This document shows, piece by piece, positions 1 through 10,733 of a stretch of 64,000 nt of DNA (positions within the stretch are counted from its first letter, which is position 1; each line of letters starts with the position of its first letter). The DNA lies in NCBI RefSeq assembly GCF_001422405.1, contig NZ_LMMV01000002.1:1-64000 (forward strand). The letters run 5' to 3'. Source of the stretch: Pseudorhodoferax sp. Leaf267. Lineage in GTDB: Bacteria > Pseudomonadota > Gammaproteobacteria > Burkholderiales > Burkholderiaceae_C. The position numbers and the translations under genes were made by a program. The notes under the pieces were generated by a model. It did not search any database and was not told the origin of the DNA. It saw only the letters and a list, made by a program, of their open reading frames with translations.

Positions 1-68
1 TCTGAATGCGTAATTGAGCCGTCAGCGCCGAACGTCTGAATGCGTAATTGAGCCGTCAGCGCCGAACG
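1..68. repeat. Tandem direct repeat, two perfect 34-bp units
   Basis: Positions 1-34 and 35-68 are identical; each unit begins TCTGAATGCGTAATTG and ends GCGCCGAACG. The window starts exactly at a unit boundary, so more copies may lie to the left. The units abut without spacers, which does not fit a CRISPR array. No convincing coding frame runs through them. They lie downstream of the stop of the minus-strand RlpA-like gene. Function unknown. Confidence 0.85.
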
Positions 69-133
69 CCCTGCTGAATCCGCACTCTCACCGAGGTGAG
101 ACGAGCTGCGGCGTCGGGTATTTCAGCAGCCTG

Positions 134-529
134 CTAGGCGCGCTTGCGCTTGCCCCGACCGACCACTTCCAGCTTCGCATCCACCACGCCCGCGCCCGTC
201 ATGCGCAACTGGCGCGCCGCGGCCGGCGACAGGTCGCCCACGCGGTCGGCCGTGCTCGGGCCGCGGTCGTTCACGCGCACGACCACGCTGCGCTGGTTGG
301 CCGGGTTGGTCACGCGCACCAGCGTGCCGAAGGGCAGGGTCTTGTGCGCCATGGTCAGCGCCTGTGGGTTGAAGCGCTCGCCGTTGGCCGTCTTGCGGCC
401 GGCGAAGCGGCTGCCGTAGTAGGCGAGCTTGCCGTCTTCGGCAACGGGGCTTGCGGCCTGCTGGGCGTGCAGGGGCGCCGTGCTGACGAACAGCAGGGCG
501 GCGGCGAGGGCGGCGAGGGATTGGCGCAT
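134..529 (-). CDS. RlpA-like exported double-psi beta-barrel protein
   Basis: A 131-residue protein with a Sec signal peptide (hydrophobic stretch at residues 5-20, likely cleavage after LHAQ). It is followed by one RlpA-like double-psi beta-barrel domain with the family motifs YYGSRFAGRKTANGERFN and VRVNDRGP. Full RlpA proteins are septal-ring lytic transglycosylases that also carry a SPOR domain. This copy is short, has no SPOR domain and no lipobox, so it is probably a periplasmic cell-wall protein whose enzymatic activity is not assured. The C-terminus is very basic (GRGKRKRA). The ATG at 529 has GGAG about 6 bases upstream. It is divergent from the formate dehydrogenase operon. Confidence 0.85.
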   Translation of the reverse strand: MRQSLAALAAALLFVSTAPLHAQQAASPVAEDGKLAYYGSRFAGRKTANGERFNPQALTMAHKTLPFGTLVRVTNPANQRSVVVRVNDRGPSTADRVGDLSPAAARQLRMTGAGVVDAKLEVVGRGKRKRA

Positions 530-767
530 GGAGGCTCCGGTGTCGTGATTCTTGGATGCCGCGCAGCCCGGTGCCCCAGGCCGTGCGGCGCCGGATCGTA
601 CCCGGCGCCACGGCCCGGCTGGCAGTGGGGATGGCCCTCAAAACGTCAGCAAACGTAGCCGGCGTGCGCGGGCCATTCAGGCGCCGAATCGCCCCATGTA
701 CCGATTGAATTTGACCGGCCGCGAGCCGGCCGCCACACTGGCCGCGTCCCCCCGAACACAACCCCCG

Positions 768-1235
768 ATGAGCCAAGACACAACGATGGAGACCGTCCGC
801 CGCCTGGTGGACGCGCACCGGCGATTGCCCGGCGCCTTGCTGCCGCTGCTGCATGCGGTGCATGACGCGCTGGGCCATGTGCCCGACGAGGCCGTGCCCG
901 CCATTGCCGAGGGCCTGAACCTCTCGCGCGCCGAGGTGCACGGCGTCATCACCTACTACCACCACTTCCGGCGCGCGCCGGCCGGCCGCCATGTGCTGCA
1001 GGTCTGCCGCGCCGAGTCGTGCCAGGCCATGGGGGCCGATGCGCTGTGGCAGCATGCCTGCACGCGGCTGGGCGTGGCCGATGGCGGCACCAGCGCCGAT
1101 GGCGCTGTGACGCTGGAGCCGGTGTACTGCCTGGGGCTATGCGCGATGTCGCCGGCCGTGGCGCTGAACGAGGCGCCGCGCGCGCGCATGTCGGCCGCGC
1201 GGCTGGACACGCTGCTGCAAGGAGCGGGCGCATGA
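768..1235 (+). CDS. fdsG: NAD-dependent formate dehydrogenase gamma subunit
   Basis: A 155-residue NuoE-like subunit of the soluble formate dehydrogenase. It has a helical N-terminal part and a thioredoxin-like [2Fe-2S] domain with ligands C80, C85, C121 and C125 (VCRAESC and YCLGLC motifs). In the FdsGBACD complex it relays electrons near the FMN site of FdsB. The start at 768 (MSQDTTMETV) fits the family length; the open frame extends upstream, but that part does not look coding. Its stop overlaps the fdsB start (ATGA), so the two are translationally coupled. It is the first gene of the operon. No fdsR-type regulator lies directly upstream. Confidence 0.93.
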   Translation: MSQDTTMETVRRLVDAHRRLPGALLPLLHAVHDALGHVPDEAVPAIAEGLNLSRAEVHGVITYYHHFRRAPAGRHVLQVCRAESCQAMGADALWQHACTRLGVADGGTSADGAVTLEPVYCLGLCAMSPAVALNEAPRARMSAARLDTLLQGAGA

Positions 1236-2884
1236 GCGCCGCCCGGCCGCCCGAAGGCGCTCGCACCGCAGGCCAACTGGCCGAAGGTTCTTATTCCATC
1301 CGCATTTACGTGCCCTGCGACAGTGCCGCGTTGGCAGTCGGAGCCGATGAAGTCGCCGAGGCCTTGCAACGCAGCGCTGCCACTCGTGGTCAGAACATCG
1401 AGATCGTGCGCAACGGCTCGCGCGGCCTGTTCTGGCTGGAACCTTTGGTCGAGGTCGTCACGCCCCAGGGCCGCGTGGCTTACGGGCCGGTGGACGTGGC
1501 TGATGTGGACGGCCTGCTCGACGCCGGCCTGCTGCAGGGCGCACTGCATGCGCTGTCCCACGGACTCACCGAGCAGATGCCCTGGCTGCAGCAGCAGGAG
1601 CGCGTGACCTTCGCTCGCATGGGCATCACCGACCCGTTGTCGCTGGCCGACTACGAGGCGCATGGTGGCCTGGTCGGCCTGCGCCGCGCGCTCGAACTGA
1701 CGACCGCCGACGTCGTGCAGCAGGTGCTGGACTCCGGCCTGCGCGGGCGCGGCGGCGCGGCTTTCCCGGCCGGCATCAAGTGGAAGACCGTGGCGGGCGC
1801 GCAGGCCGCGCAGAAATACGTCTGCTGCAACGCCGACGAGGGCGACTCGGGCACCTACTCGGACCGCATGGTCATGGAGGGCGACCCGTTCATGCTGGTC
1901 GAGGGCATGGCGATTGCGGGCATCGCGACTGGCGCCACGCAGGGATACGTCTATGTGCGTTCCGAGTACCCGCACGCCATTGCCACGCTCAACGAAGCCA
2001 TCGCCCGCGCCAGGGCTGCCGGCTGGCTCGGCGCGAACATCCTGGGCAGTGGCCGCGCCTTCGACCTCGAAGTGCGCAAGGCCGCCGGCGCCTACGTCTG
2101 CGGCGAAGAGACCGCCATGCTGGAAAGCCTGGAGGGCAAGCGCGGCATCGTGCGCGCCAAGCCGCCGCTGCCGGCGCTGCAAGGCCTGTTCGGCCAGCCC
2201 ACGCTGATCCACAACGTGATCACGCTGGCGTCCGTCCCGCTGATCCTGGCGAAAGGGGCGGACTTCTACCGCGACTTCGGCATGGGCCGCTCGCGCGGCA
2301 CCCTGCCGATCCAGCTGGCCGGCAACATCAAGCACGGCGGCCTGGTCGAAAAGGCTTTCGGCGTCACCTTGCGCGAACTCGTCGAAGGCTTCGGCGGCGG
2401 CACGGCCAGCGGCCGGCCCGTCAAGGCCATTCAGGTCGGCGGCCCGCTAGGTGCTTATGTGCCGCCCGAACACTGGGACCTGCCGCTGGACTACGAGGCC
2501 TATGCGGCCGTGGGGGCGGTGGTCGGCCACGGCGGCATCGTGGTGCACGACGACACGGCTGACATGGCCAAGCTCGCGCGTTACGCCATGGAGTTTTGCG
2601 CCATCGAGTCCTGCGGCAAGTGCACGCCCTGCCGCATCGGCTCCACGCGCGGTGTCGAGGTCATCGACCGCATCACAGGCGGCAATGCGCAGACCCGGCC
2701 GCAGCAGGTCACCTTGCAGAACCAGAAATTGCAGCAGGTTGCCCTGCTGCGGGACCTGTGCGACACCATGGTCCACGGCTCGCTGTGCGCCATGGGCGGC
2801 ATGACGCCGTTCCCGGTGCTCTCGGCGCTGGACCATTACCCCGAAGACTTCGGCCTGGCCGCGCCCGCCCGGCGCGCCGCATAA
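1232..2884 (+). CDS. fdsB: NAD-dependent formate dehydrogenase beta subunit (FMN, NAD-binding)
   Basis: A 550-residue NuoF-like subunit that passes electrons from the Fe-S chain through FMN to NAD+. The N-terminal ~120 residues form a thioredoxin-like domain with only one cysteine (C29), so it cannot carry a cluster. The Rossmann-like core has the glycine-rich FMN/NAD motif GRGGAAFPAG at 172-181 and CNADEGDSGTYSDR at 199-212. The C-terminal [4Fe-4S] site is ESCGKCTPC (C461, C464, C467) plus C519. The start at 1232 overlaps the fdsG stop. It is followed after 10 bases by fdsA with AAGGAG as ribosome-binding site. Confidence 0.95.
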   Translation: MSAARPPEGARTAGQLAEGSYSIRIYVPCDSAALAVGADEVAEALQRSAATRGQNIEIVRNGSRGLFWLEPLVEVVTPQGRVAYGPVDVADVDGLLDAGLLQGALHALSHGLTEQMPWLQQQERVTFARMGITDPLSLADYEAHGGLVGLRRALELTTADVVQQVLDSGLRGRGGAAFPAGIKWKTVAGAQAAQKYVCCNADEGDSGTYSDRMVMEGDPFMLVEGMAIAGIATGATQGYVYVRSEYPHAIATLNEAIARARAAGWLGANILGSGRAFDLEVRKAAGAYVCGEETAMLESLEGKRGIVRAKPPLPALQGLFGQPTLIHNVITLASVPLILAKGADFYRDFGMGRSRGTLPIQLAGNIKHGGLVEKAFGVTLRELVEGFGGGTASGRPVKAIQVGGPLGAYVPPEHWDLPLDYEAYAAVGAVVGHGGIVVHDDTADMAKLARYAMEFCAIESCGKCTPCRIGSTRGVEVIDRITGGNAQTRPQQVTLQNQKLQQVALLRDLCDTMVHGSLCAMGGMTPFPVLSALDHYPEDFGLAAPARRAA

Positions 2885-2894
2885 GGAGACCGCC

Positions 2895-5756
2895 ATGCTC
2901 GACCATCTCAGAGAAACCGACTATGGCACCCCGGCCCGCCTCTCCACGGAAGAAGTCACGCTGACCATCGACGGCGCGCAGGTCACGGTCGCCAAGGGCA
3001 CCTCGCTCATGCGCGCCGCCATGGACGCCGGCGTGAGCGTTCCCAAGCTCTGCGCCACCGACAGCCTGGAGCCCTTCGGCTCGTGCCGGCTGTGCCTGGT
3101 CGAGGTCGAGGGCCGCAAGGGCTACCCCGCCTCCTGCACCACGCCCGCCGAGGCCGGCATGCAGGTGCGCACACAGTCGCCCAAATTGCAGCAGCTGCGC
3201 AAGGGCGTGATGGAACTCTACATCTCCGACCACCCGCTGGACTGCCTGACCTGCGCCGCCAACGGCGACTGCGAACTGCAGGACATGGCCGGCGTGACCG
3301 GCCTGCGCAACGTGCGCTACGGCGACGACGGCGCCAACCACCTGAAGGACCAGAAGGACGAGTCCAACCCGTACTTCACCTACGACCCGGCCAAGTGCAT
3401 CGTCTGCAACCGCTGCGTGCGCGCCTGCGAGGAAACGCAGGGCACCTTCGCACTCACGATCTCGGGCCGCGGCTTCGCGTCGCGCGTGTCGGCCGGGCAG
3501 GACGAGCCCTTCATGCAGAGCGATTGCGTGAGCTGTGGCGCCTGCGTGCAGGCCTGCCCCACGGCCACGCTGCAGGAAAAGACCGTCATCGAACTCGGCC
3601 AGGCCGAGCACAGCGTGACGACCACCTGCGCCTACTGCGGCGTGGGCTGCGGCTTCAAGGCCGAGATGAAGGGCATGCAGGTCGTGCGCATGACGCCGTG
3701 GAAAGACGGCAAGGCCAACGAAGGCCATTCCTGCGTGAAGGGCCGCTTCGCCTGGGGCTATGCCACGCACCCGGACCGCATCACCAAGCCCATGGTCCGC
3801 GCAAAGATCACCGACCCCTGGCGCGAGGTGAGCTGGGACGAAGCCATCGGCCACGCCGCTTCCGAGTTCCGCCGCATCCAGGCGCAGCATGGGCGCGATG
3901 CGATCGGCGGCATCACCTCCTCGCGCTGCACCAACGAAGAGGCCTACCTCGTGCAAAAGCTCGTGCGCACGGCCTTCGGCAACAACAACGTAGACACCTG
4001 CGCGCGCGTGTGCCATTCGCCCACGGGCTACGGCCTGGGCCAGACCTTCGGCACCTCGGCCGGCACGCAGACCTTCAAGTCGGTCGAGCACAGCGACGTG
4101 ATCATGGTCATCGGCGCCAACCCGGCCGCGGCGCACCCCGTGTTCGCCTCGCGCATGAAGAAGCGGCTGCGCCAGGGTGCGCAGCTCATCGTGGTCGACC
4201 CGCGCCAGATCGACATCGTGAAGTCGCCGCACATCCAGGCGGCCTACCACCTGCAGCTGAGGCCCGGCACCAACGTCGCGCTGATCACGGCGCTGGCCCA
4301 TGTGGTGGTGACCGAAGGCCTGCTGGCCGAGGGCTACATCGATGAGCGTTGCGATGCCAAGTCTTTCGGCCAGTGGAAGGACTTCGTGGCCCGCGAAGAG
4401 AACTCGCCCGAGGCGACGGCCGCCATCACCGGCGTGCCGGCCGAGCAAGTGCGCGGCGCCGCGCGGCTGTACGCGTCCAAAGGCAAGAACGGCGCCATCT
4501 ACTATGGCCTGGGCGTGACCGAGCACGCACAGGGCTCCACCATGGTCATGGGCATCGCCAACCTGGCCATGGCCACCGGCAACGTGGGCCGCGAAGGCGT
4601 GGGCGTGAACCCGCTGCGCGGGCAGAACAACGTGCAGGGCAGCTGCGACATGGGCTCGTTCCCGCACGAGCTACCGGGCTACCGCCATATCTCCGACAGC
4701 ACCGTGCGCGGCCAGTTCGAGGCCGCCTGGGGCGTCACGCTGAACCCCGAGCCCGGCCTGCGCATCCCCAACATGTTCGACGCGGCGCACGCGGGCAGCT
4801 TCAAGGCGCTGTACTGCGAGGGCGAGGACATCGTGCAGTCCGACCCCAACACCCAGCACGTGGCCGATGCGCTGATGGCCATGGAATGCCTGGTGGTGCA
4901 GGACATCTTCCTGAACGAGACCGCCAAGTACGCCCATGTGTTCCTGCCCGGCTGCTCGTTCCTGGAAAAGGACGGCACCTTCACCAATGCCGAGCGCCGC
5001 ATCTCGCGCGTGCGCAAGGTCATGCCGCCGCTGGCCGGCTATGCGGATTGGGAAGTGACGCAGCTGCTGTCCAACGCGCTGGGCTACCCCATGCACTACA
5101 GCCACCCCGAGGAGATCATGCAGGAGATCGCGGCGCTGACGCCGAGCTTTGCCGGTGTGAGCTACGCGCAGATCGACAAGCACACCAGCCTGCAATGGCC
5201 CTGCAATGCCGACACCGACGAGGCCGGCACCGCCACCATGCACATCGACAAGTTCGTGCGCGGCAAGGGCCGCTTCATCATCACGCAGTACGTGGCGACG
5301 GATGAGAAAGTCACGCAGCGCTACCCGCTGATCCTGACCACGGGCCGCATCCTGAGCCAGTACAACGTGGGCGCGCAGACCCGGCGCACGCCCAACAACC
5401 AGTGGCACGATGAGGACCGGCTCGAGATCCATCCGCAGGACGCCGAGGACCGCGGCATCCGCGAGGGCGACTGGGTGGGCATCGCCAGCCGCGCGGGCGA
5501 GACCGTGCTGCGCGCCACCGTCACCGAGCGCATCCAGCCCGGGGTGGTCTACACCACCTTCCACTTCCCCGAGTCCGGCGCCAACGTGATCACCACCGAC
5601 AGCTCGGACTGGGCGACCAACTGCCCCGAGTACAAGGTCACGGCTGTGCAGGTGATGCCGGTGGCCCAGCCCTCGGCCTGGCAGACGGGCTATGCGCGCT
5701 TCAACGCCGAACAGCTCGGACATCTGCAGGCTGCAACCGAAGTGGTGGGCAAGTAG
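2895..5756 (+). CDS. fdsA: NAD-dependent formate dehydrogenase alpha subunit (Mo-bisMGD catalytic)
   Basis: A 953-residue catalytic subunit oxidising formate to CO2. Order of domains: [2Fe-2S] plant-ferredoxin fold (C53, C64, C67, C81); NuoG-type His-Cys [4Fe-4S] (H113, C117, C120, C126); double [4Fe-4S] ferredoxin (CIVCNRC from 168 and CVSCGAC from 211); then the molybdopterin oxidoreductase with its own [4Fe-4S] (C245, C248, C252, C280). In the segment DTCARVCHSP, C373 aligns with the selenocysteine of E. coli FdhF and is the predicted Mo ligand, next to the conserved H374. It is therefore the cysteine form. The C-terminal ~130 residues are the MGD-binding domain. Bis-MGD supply is consistent with mobB/moeA in this window. 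Confidence 0.96.
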   Translation: MLDHLRETDYGTPARLSTEEVTLTIDGAQVTVAKGTSLMRAAMDAGVSVPKLCATDSLEPFGSCRLCLVEVEGRKGYPASCTTPAEAGMQVRTQSPKLQQLRKGVMELYISDHPLDCLTCAANGDCELQDMAGVTGLRNVRYGDDGANHLKDQKDESNPYFTYDPAKCIVCNRCVRACEETQGTFALTISGRGFASRVSAGQDEPFMQSDCVSCGACVQACPTATLQEKTVIELGQAEHSVTTTCAYCGVGCGFKAEMKGMQVVRMTPWKDGKANEGHSCVKGRFAWGYATHPDRITKPMVRAKITDPWREVSWDEAIGHAASEFRRIQAQHGRDAIGGITSSRCTNEEAYLVQKLVRTAFGNNNVDTCARVCHSPTGYGLGQTFGTSAGTQTFKSVEHSDVIMVIGANPAAAHPVFASRMKKRLRQGAQLIVVDPRQIDIVKSPHIQAAYHLQLRPGTNVALITALAHVVVTEGLLAEGYIDERCDAKSFGQWKDFVAREENSPEATAAITGVPAEQVRGAARLYASKGKNGAIYYGLGVTEHAQGSTMVMGIANLAMATGNVGREGVGVNPLRGQNNVQGSCDMGSFPHELPGYRHISDSTVRGQFEAAWGVTLNPEPGLRIPNMFDAAHAGSFKALYCEGEDIVQSDPNTQHVADALMAMECLVVQDIFLNETAKYAHVFLPGCSFLEKDGTFTNAERRISRVRKVMPPLAGYADWEVTQLLSNALGYPMHYSHPEEIMQEIAALTPSFAGVSYAQIDKHTSLQWPCNADTDEAGTATMHIDKFVRGKGRFIITQYVATDEKVTQRYPLILTTGRILSQYNVGAQTRRTPNNQWHDEDRLEIHPQDAEDRGIREGDWVGIASRAGETVLRATVTERIQPGVVYTTFHFPESGANVITTDSSDWATNCPEYKVTAVQVMPVAQPSAWQTGYARFNAEQLGHLQAATEVVGK

Positions 5757-5772
5757 TGAGAGACTGGCGCGC

Positions 5773-6600
5773 ATGAAGCCTGCCGACGCGCCCGTCTCCC
5801 TTCCCGCCGGCACGCGGCGCGTGACCGTGACGCGCGGCAGTGGCCGGGCGGCCGACGACGCCGTGGTCGACGAGGTGCCCATCGCGCTGGAATACAACGG
5901 CATCTCGCACGCCGTGATGCTGGCCACGCCGCTGGACCTGGAAGACTTCGCGCTCGGCTTCTCGCTGACCGAGGAGATCGTGGACAGCCGTGCCGACGTG
6001 CGCGACCTGGAGGTCGTCGACGGCTGCGGCGGCCTGACGGTGCAGCTGGAAATCGCCTCCGCCTGCTTCGCGCGCCTGAAAGACAAGCGCCGCAGCCTGG
6101 CCGGCCGCACCGGCTGCGGCCTGTGCGGCGCCGAGAGCCTGCCGCAGGCCGTGAAGCGGCCCGCCCCCTTGCACAGCGATGCGCGCTTCGGCGCCGCGTC
6201 CGTATCGCGCGCCATGCGTGCGCTGGATGGCTTGCAGCCGCTGCGCGCCGTGACCGGCGCCACGCACGCCGCCGGCTTCGCTGACGCGCAAGGCCAGGTG
6301 CTGCTGGTGCGCGAAGACGTGGGCCGGCACAACGCGCTGGACAAGCTGGTCGGCGCGATGCTCACGGCGGGACACGTGCCGCAAGACGGCTTCATCGTCG
6401 TCACCAGCCGCGCCAGCTACGAGATGGCCGGCAAGACCGTGCGCGCCGGCAGCGCGCTGCTGGCGGCCGTGTCGGGCGTCACCGGCCTGGCCATCGAACT
6501 CGCGCAGGACGCGCACCTCACGCTGATCGGCTTCGCACGCGGCGAGACCTTAAGCGTCTACACCCACCCCGAACGCATCGTATGGACACCGCCAACCTGA
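5773..6600 (+). CDS. fdsC: Formate dehydrogenase accessory sulfurtransferase FdhD/FdsC
   Basis: A 275-residue FdhD-family protein. Members transfer sulfur from the cysteine desulfurase IscS to the Mo-bisMGD cofactor, which is essential for formate dehydrogenase activity. The hallmark CxxC loop is GRTGCGLCG (C115 and C118). The conserved core VGRHNALDKLVG and SRASYEMAGK is also present. The ATG at 5773 starts 16 bases after the fdsA stop. The 3' end overlaps fdsD by 19 bases, supporting co-translation. This matches the fdsGBACD order known from Cupriavidus and Rhodobacter. Confidence 0.94.
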   Translation: MKPADAPVSLPAGTRRVTVTRGSGRAADDAVVDEVPIALEYNGISHAVMLATPLDLEDFALGFSLTEEIVDSRADVRDLEVVDGCGGLTVQLEIASACFARLKDKRRSLAGRTGCGLCGAESLPQAVKRPAPLHSDARFGAASVSRAMRALDGLQPLRAVTGATHAAGFADAQGQVLLVREDVGRHNALDKLVGAMLTAGHVPQDGFIVVTSRASYEMAGKTVRAGSALLAAVSGVTGLAIELAQDAHLTLIGFARGETLSVYTHPERIVWTPPT

Positions 6601-6809
6601 TCCGCATGGCCAACCGCATCGGCGACTTCTTCGCCGCCATGCCCGAGCGCGAGGAAGCCCTGCACGGCATCGCCGAGCACATCCGGAAGTTCTGGGAGCC
6701 GCGCATGCGGCGGGAGTTGCTGGCGGCCATGGACGCTGACGAGGCGGGGGCGCTGCAGGACATCGTGCGCGAAGCGCTCGCCACCCACAGGGACGCGCCG
6801 ACCGCCTGA
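6582..6809 (+). CDS. fdsD: NAD-dependent formate dehydrogenase delta subunit
   Basis: A 75-residue FdsD-family protein, the small last subunit of the soluble FDH operon. It is a short helical protein (IRMANRIGDFFAAMP, then HIRKFWEPRMRREL), matching the family in length and in the conserved NRIGDFF and KFWEPRMR segments. It starts inside the 3' end of fdsC. It stabilises the enzyme complex in characterised systems; its exact role is less clear than that of the other subunits. It closes the operon unless the protease gene starting at 6815 is read through. Confidence 0.92.
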   Translation: MDTANLIRMANRIGDFFAAMPEREEALHGIAEHIRKFWEPRMRRELLAAMDADEAGALQDIVREALATHRDAPTA

Positions 6810-6814
6810 CGCGC

Positions 6815-7657
6815 GTGCCGGCCGCGTTCGTCCTGCTGCTGCTCGCGATCTGCGTGTCGGGTGGGCCCGCGCCTGTGTGGCGCAGGCGGGCGGCCATGCT
6901 GTACGCGGCGGCCGTCATGGCCGGTCTGGTGGAAGGCGTGCTGCTGTGGCCGGCCGTGCTGGCGATCGTGCTGCTCGTGGCCGCCGCCGCATGGGCGGTG
7001 CGCGTGCGCGAGGCGCCAGGGTCCTGGCTGGCCACGGCCCTGGTGCTCGCGCTCCGCGCGGCCCTGGTGCTGCACCAAGTGCCGGGTTTCCACAGTCCTG
7101 TTTCCATCGACGCCGTGCGCTTCACGCCCGATGCGCTGCCGTTCACGCAGAGGCTGAACTTCGACAAGGGCTCGGTCGGGCTGGTGCTGCTGGCCTTGCT
7201 GGCGCCGCGCTTGCGGCGTGGCGATGCGCTCGGCTCCCTGGCGGCGACCACGGCGGTGGCGTGGCTCTTCACCACCTGCGCGGTGCTGGGCCTGGCGACG
7301 GCGATGGGCGTCGTGCAGCCCGACTTCAAGCTGCCCGAGCAGACGCGGCAGTTCCTGCTCGTGAACCTGCTGCTGACCTGCGTGGCCGAGCAGGCCTTGT
7401 TCCGCACGCTGGTGCAAGACCCACTGCGCCGCACGCGCGCCGGCCCCTGGGGTGCGGCCGTGCTGTCGGCGCTGCTGTTCGGTGCAGCCCATGCGGCGGG
7501 CGGTGCGCCCATGGTGCTGCTCTCGGCCCTGGCCGGCCTGGGCCATGCCTGGGTCTACGAGCGCACACGCCGCATCGAGGCGCCCATCCTCGTGCACTTC
7601 GGGCTGAACGCGGCGCACTTCCTGGGCTTCACCTACCCGGCGCTGGCGCTATCCTGA
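6815..7657 (+). CDS. CPBP-family intramembrane metalloprotease
   Basis: A 280-residue very hydrophobic protein with about seven or eight membrane segments and the three CPBP (Abi/Rce1-like) motifs near the C-terminus: E192-QALF-R197, F222-GAA-H226 and H261-FGL-N265. The usual EE pair is EQ here, the second Glu being replaced. These residues form the intramembrane active site in Rce1. The substrate is unknown. The start is GTG at 6815, only five bases after the fdsD stop, so it may be expressed with the formate dehydrogenase operon. That link is positional only. Confidence 0.8.
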   Translation: MPAAFVLLLLAICVSGGPAPVWRRRAAMLYAAAVMAGLVEGVLLWPAVLAIVLLVAAAAWAVRVREAPGSWLATALVLALRAALVLHQVPGFHSPVSIDAVRFTPDALPFTQRLNFDKGSVGLVLLALLAPRLRRGDALGSLAATTAVAWLFTTCAVLGLATAMGVVQPDFKLPEQTRQFLLVNLLLTCVAEQALFRTLVQDPLRRTRAGPWGAAVLSALLFGAAHAAGGAPMVLLSALAGLGHAWVYERTRRIEAPILVHFGLNAAHFLGFTYPALALS

Positions 7658-7688
7658 GGCGGCTCAAAAAATATCAGGAGACTCGACC

Positions 7689-9311
7689 ATGCCCTCGCTT
7701 CGCCACGCCGTGCCCGCGGCCCTGTGCGCCCTCGTGCTGTCCGCCTGCACGACCACGCCGCCGCCCCGGCCGCTCGCGCGCACCACGCCGCCCACCGACT
7801 GCACGGCCATGGTCGGCGTGGACCGCAACGCCGAGCTGCCCGGCTATCTGCTGCCGCAGTCCGACGGCCGCAGCGTCTGCGTGCCGCTGCTGGTCACGGC
7901 CCACAAACCGCCGGCCGGCTACATGGGCGACTTCTACGTCGACGAGTTCAGCGACGCCAAGCTCAAGCAGCGCTGGGCCGAGTGCAAAGCCAACACGGAA
8001 TGCGCGGCCCGCATCAACGCCCAGATGCAGCGCTGGCTGCCGCCCAACAAGGCCCGCGCAACGCGCGTGACGGGCTTGGTCGACCCCATCGGCAAGATCG
8101 ATTCCGACAGCGATGTGGACCTGCGCCAGATCCGCAAGCCCGGTTTCTTCGGCAAGGCGCCGTACCGCGAGGCCGTGGCCGAAGCCGACGGCCGCACGCA
8201 TGTGGTGGAGTTCACCGTGCCGCGCGACCCGCTGGAGCGGCTCAAGCTCGACATGCCGGGCGACATCAAGCTGCGCGGCTGGTACGTGGAGGGCGCGGGC
8301 GTGGCCGACGCGCAAGGCCGCAAGACGCGCGCGCTAGTCATCATGAGCGCGGGCGGCGGCGGCCAATTGACAGCGATCCGCCACCCGGCCGACAAACCCG
8401 TCGTGATCGACCCCGCCACGGGCCGCGCGACGGAGCAGCGCTTTCCCAATGCCACGACCGAGGGCATGGGCATGGACACCTGGCGCGACCATTTGTACGC
8501 GCTGAACCGTGCCGGCTTCGACGTGCTGGCCTACGACCGGCGCGGCGAGGGCCTGTCCGGTGGCTTCAGCGACACCAACACGCTGGAGCAGAGCGAAGAC
8601 ATCTTCCGCGTGCTGGAGCAGATGGAGCAGGGCACGGGCATGCGGCTGCTGACGCCGGACGGCCAGCTGTTGCAGGGCAGCGCTGCCGGTGGCCGATTGC
8701 TCGCCGGCCAGAAGGCGCGCCAGATCCCGCTGCTGCTGCTCGGCTACTCGCGCGGCTCCATGACCACCGGCTGGGCCATGACCAAGAATTTCGCGGGCGG
8801 TTGCAGCTACGACCTGCCGGTGGTGGCCTGCAGCGCGCCCAAGGGCTACCCCAACATCCGCGGCGCGCTGCTGTATGCGTCCTTCGTGAGCGGCGCCGGC
8901 TATCTGCCCGAGGCGCGCGACCTGGCCGACCGCAACCTGTTCCTGGGCGGCATGGCGGCCGAGAACCACGTGGCCTTCTATCCGAACTCGGCCGTGCTCG
9001 CGAACATGCACCGCTGGCCCGCCGTGTTCTTCGCCAAGGGCCTGTGGGACCGTGCCGAGAGCCTGGAGGGCACGGTCGCCGCCTACGACCGCGTGCCGGG
9101 CTTGAAAGAGATCGTGGTCGCGCGCGGCCCGCACTCCATGGAGACCTGGCCGCAGCCCGACATCGACCACGTGCGCGACCGCATGGTGGCGTTCGCGCAG
9201 GCGGCCGTGCAGGGGCGCAGCACAGTGCCGGGCGCCAAGCCGTGGAAGGACCTGAAGGAACTGGTGGCGACGACGCCGGAGCACTGGGAGCTGTCGTCGC
9301 AGCCGCGGTGA
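7689..9311 (+). CDS. Alpha/beta hydrolase lipoprotein
   Basis: A 540-residue exported lipoprotein: signal peptide with lipobox LSAC (C20), then a long N-terminal region and an alpha/beta-hydrolase fold. The nucleophile elbow is GYSRGS (S354). An oxyanion/HG-like region (IMSAGGGG) lies earlier, and a late GPHSME histidine is the probable catalytic base. The segment YDRRGEGLSGGFSDTNT resembles the substrate-loop region of hydrolases. The substrate cannot be predicted; an esterase is the simplest guess. AGGAG precedes the ATG by 8-9 bases. It is 31 bases after the protease gene on the same strand. Confidence 0.75.
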   Translation: MPSLRHAVPAALCALVLSACTTTPPPRPLARTTPPTDCTAMVGVDRNAELPGYLLPQSDGRSVCVPLLVTAHKPPAGYMGDFYVDEFSDAKLKQRWAECKANTECAARINAQMQRWLPPNKARATRVTGLVDPIGKIDSDSDVDLRQIRKPGFFGKAPYREAVAEADGRTHVVEFTVPRDPLERLKLDMPGDIKLRGWYVEGAGVADAQGRKTRALVIMSAGGGGQLTAIRHPADKPVVIDPATGRATEQRFPNATTEGMGMDTWRDHLYALNRAGFDVLAYDRRGEGLSGGFSDTNTLEQSEDIFRVLEQMEQGTGMRLLTPDGQLLQGSAAGGRLLAGQKARQIPLLLLGYSRGSMTTGWAMTKNFAGGCSYDLPVVACSAPKGYPNIRGALLYASFVSGAGYLPEARDLADRNLFLGGMAAENHVAFYPNSAVLANMHRWPAVFFAKGLWDRAESLEGTVAAYDRVPGLKEIVVARGPHSMETWPQPDIDHVRDRMVAFAQAAVQGRSTVPGAKPWKDLKELVATTPEHWELSSQPR

Positions 9312-9343
9312 GCTTGGCCGGGTGCCTGGGGCGACCCGCCTAA

Positions 9344-10714
<1,371 letters not shown>

Positions 10715-10733
10715 GCCTGGCCGCGGCGGCGCC

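Noticed and set aside
1-68. Possible CRISPR array
   Set aside because: Units abut without spacers, and there are no cas genes in the window.
14-658. Plus-strand open frame opposite the RlpA-like gene
   Set aside because: Low-complexity Ala/Arg/Gly translation with no recognisable domain; the minus strand encodes a clear RlpA-like protein with signal peptide.
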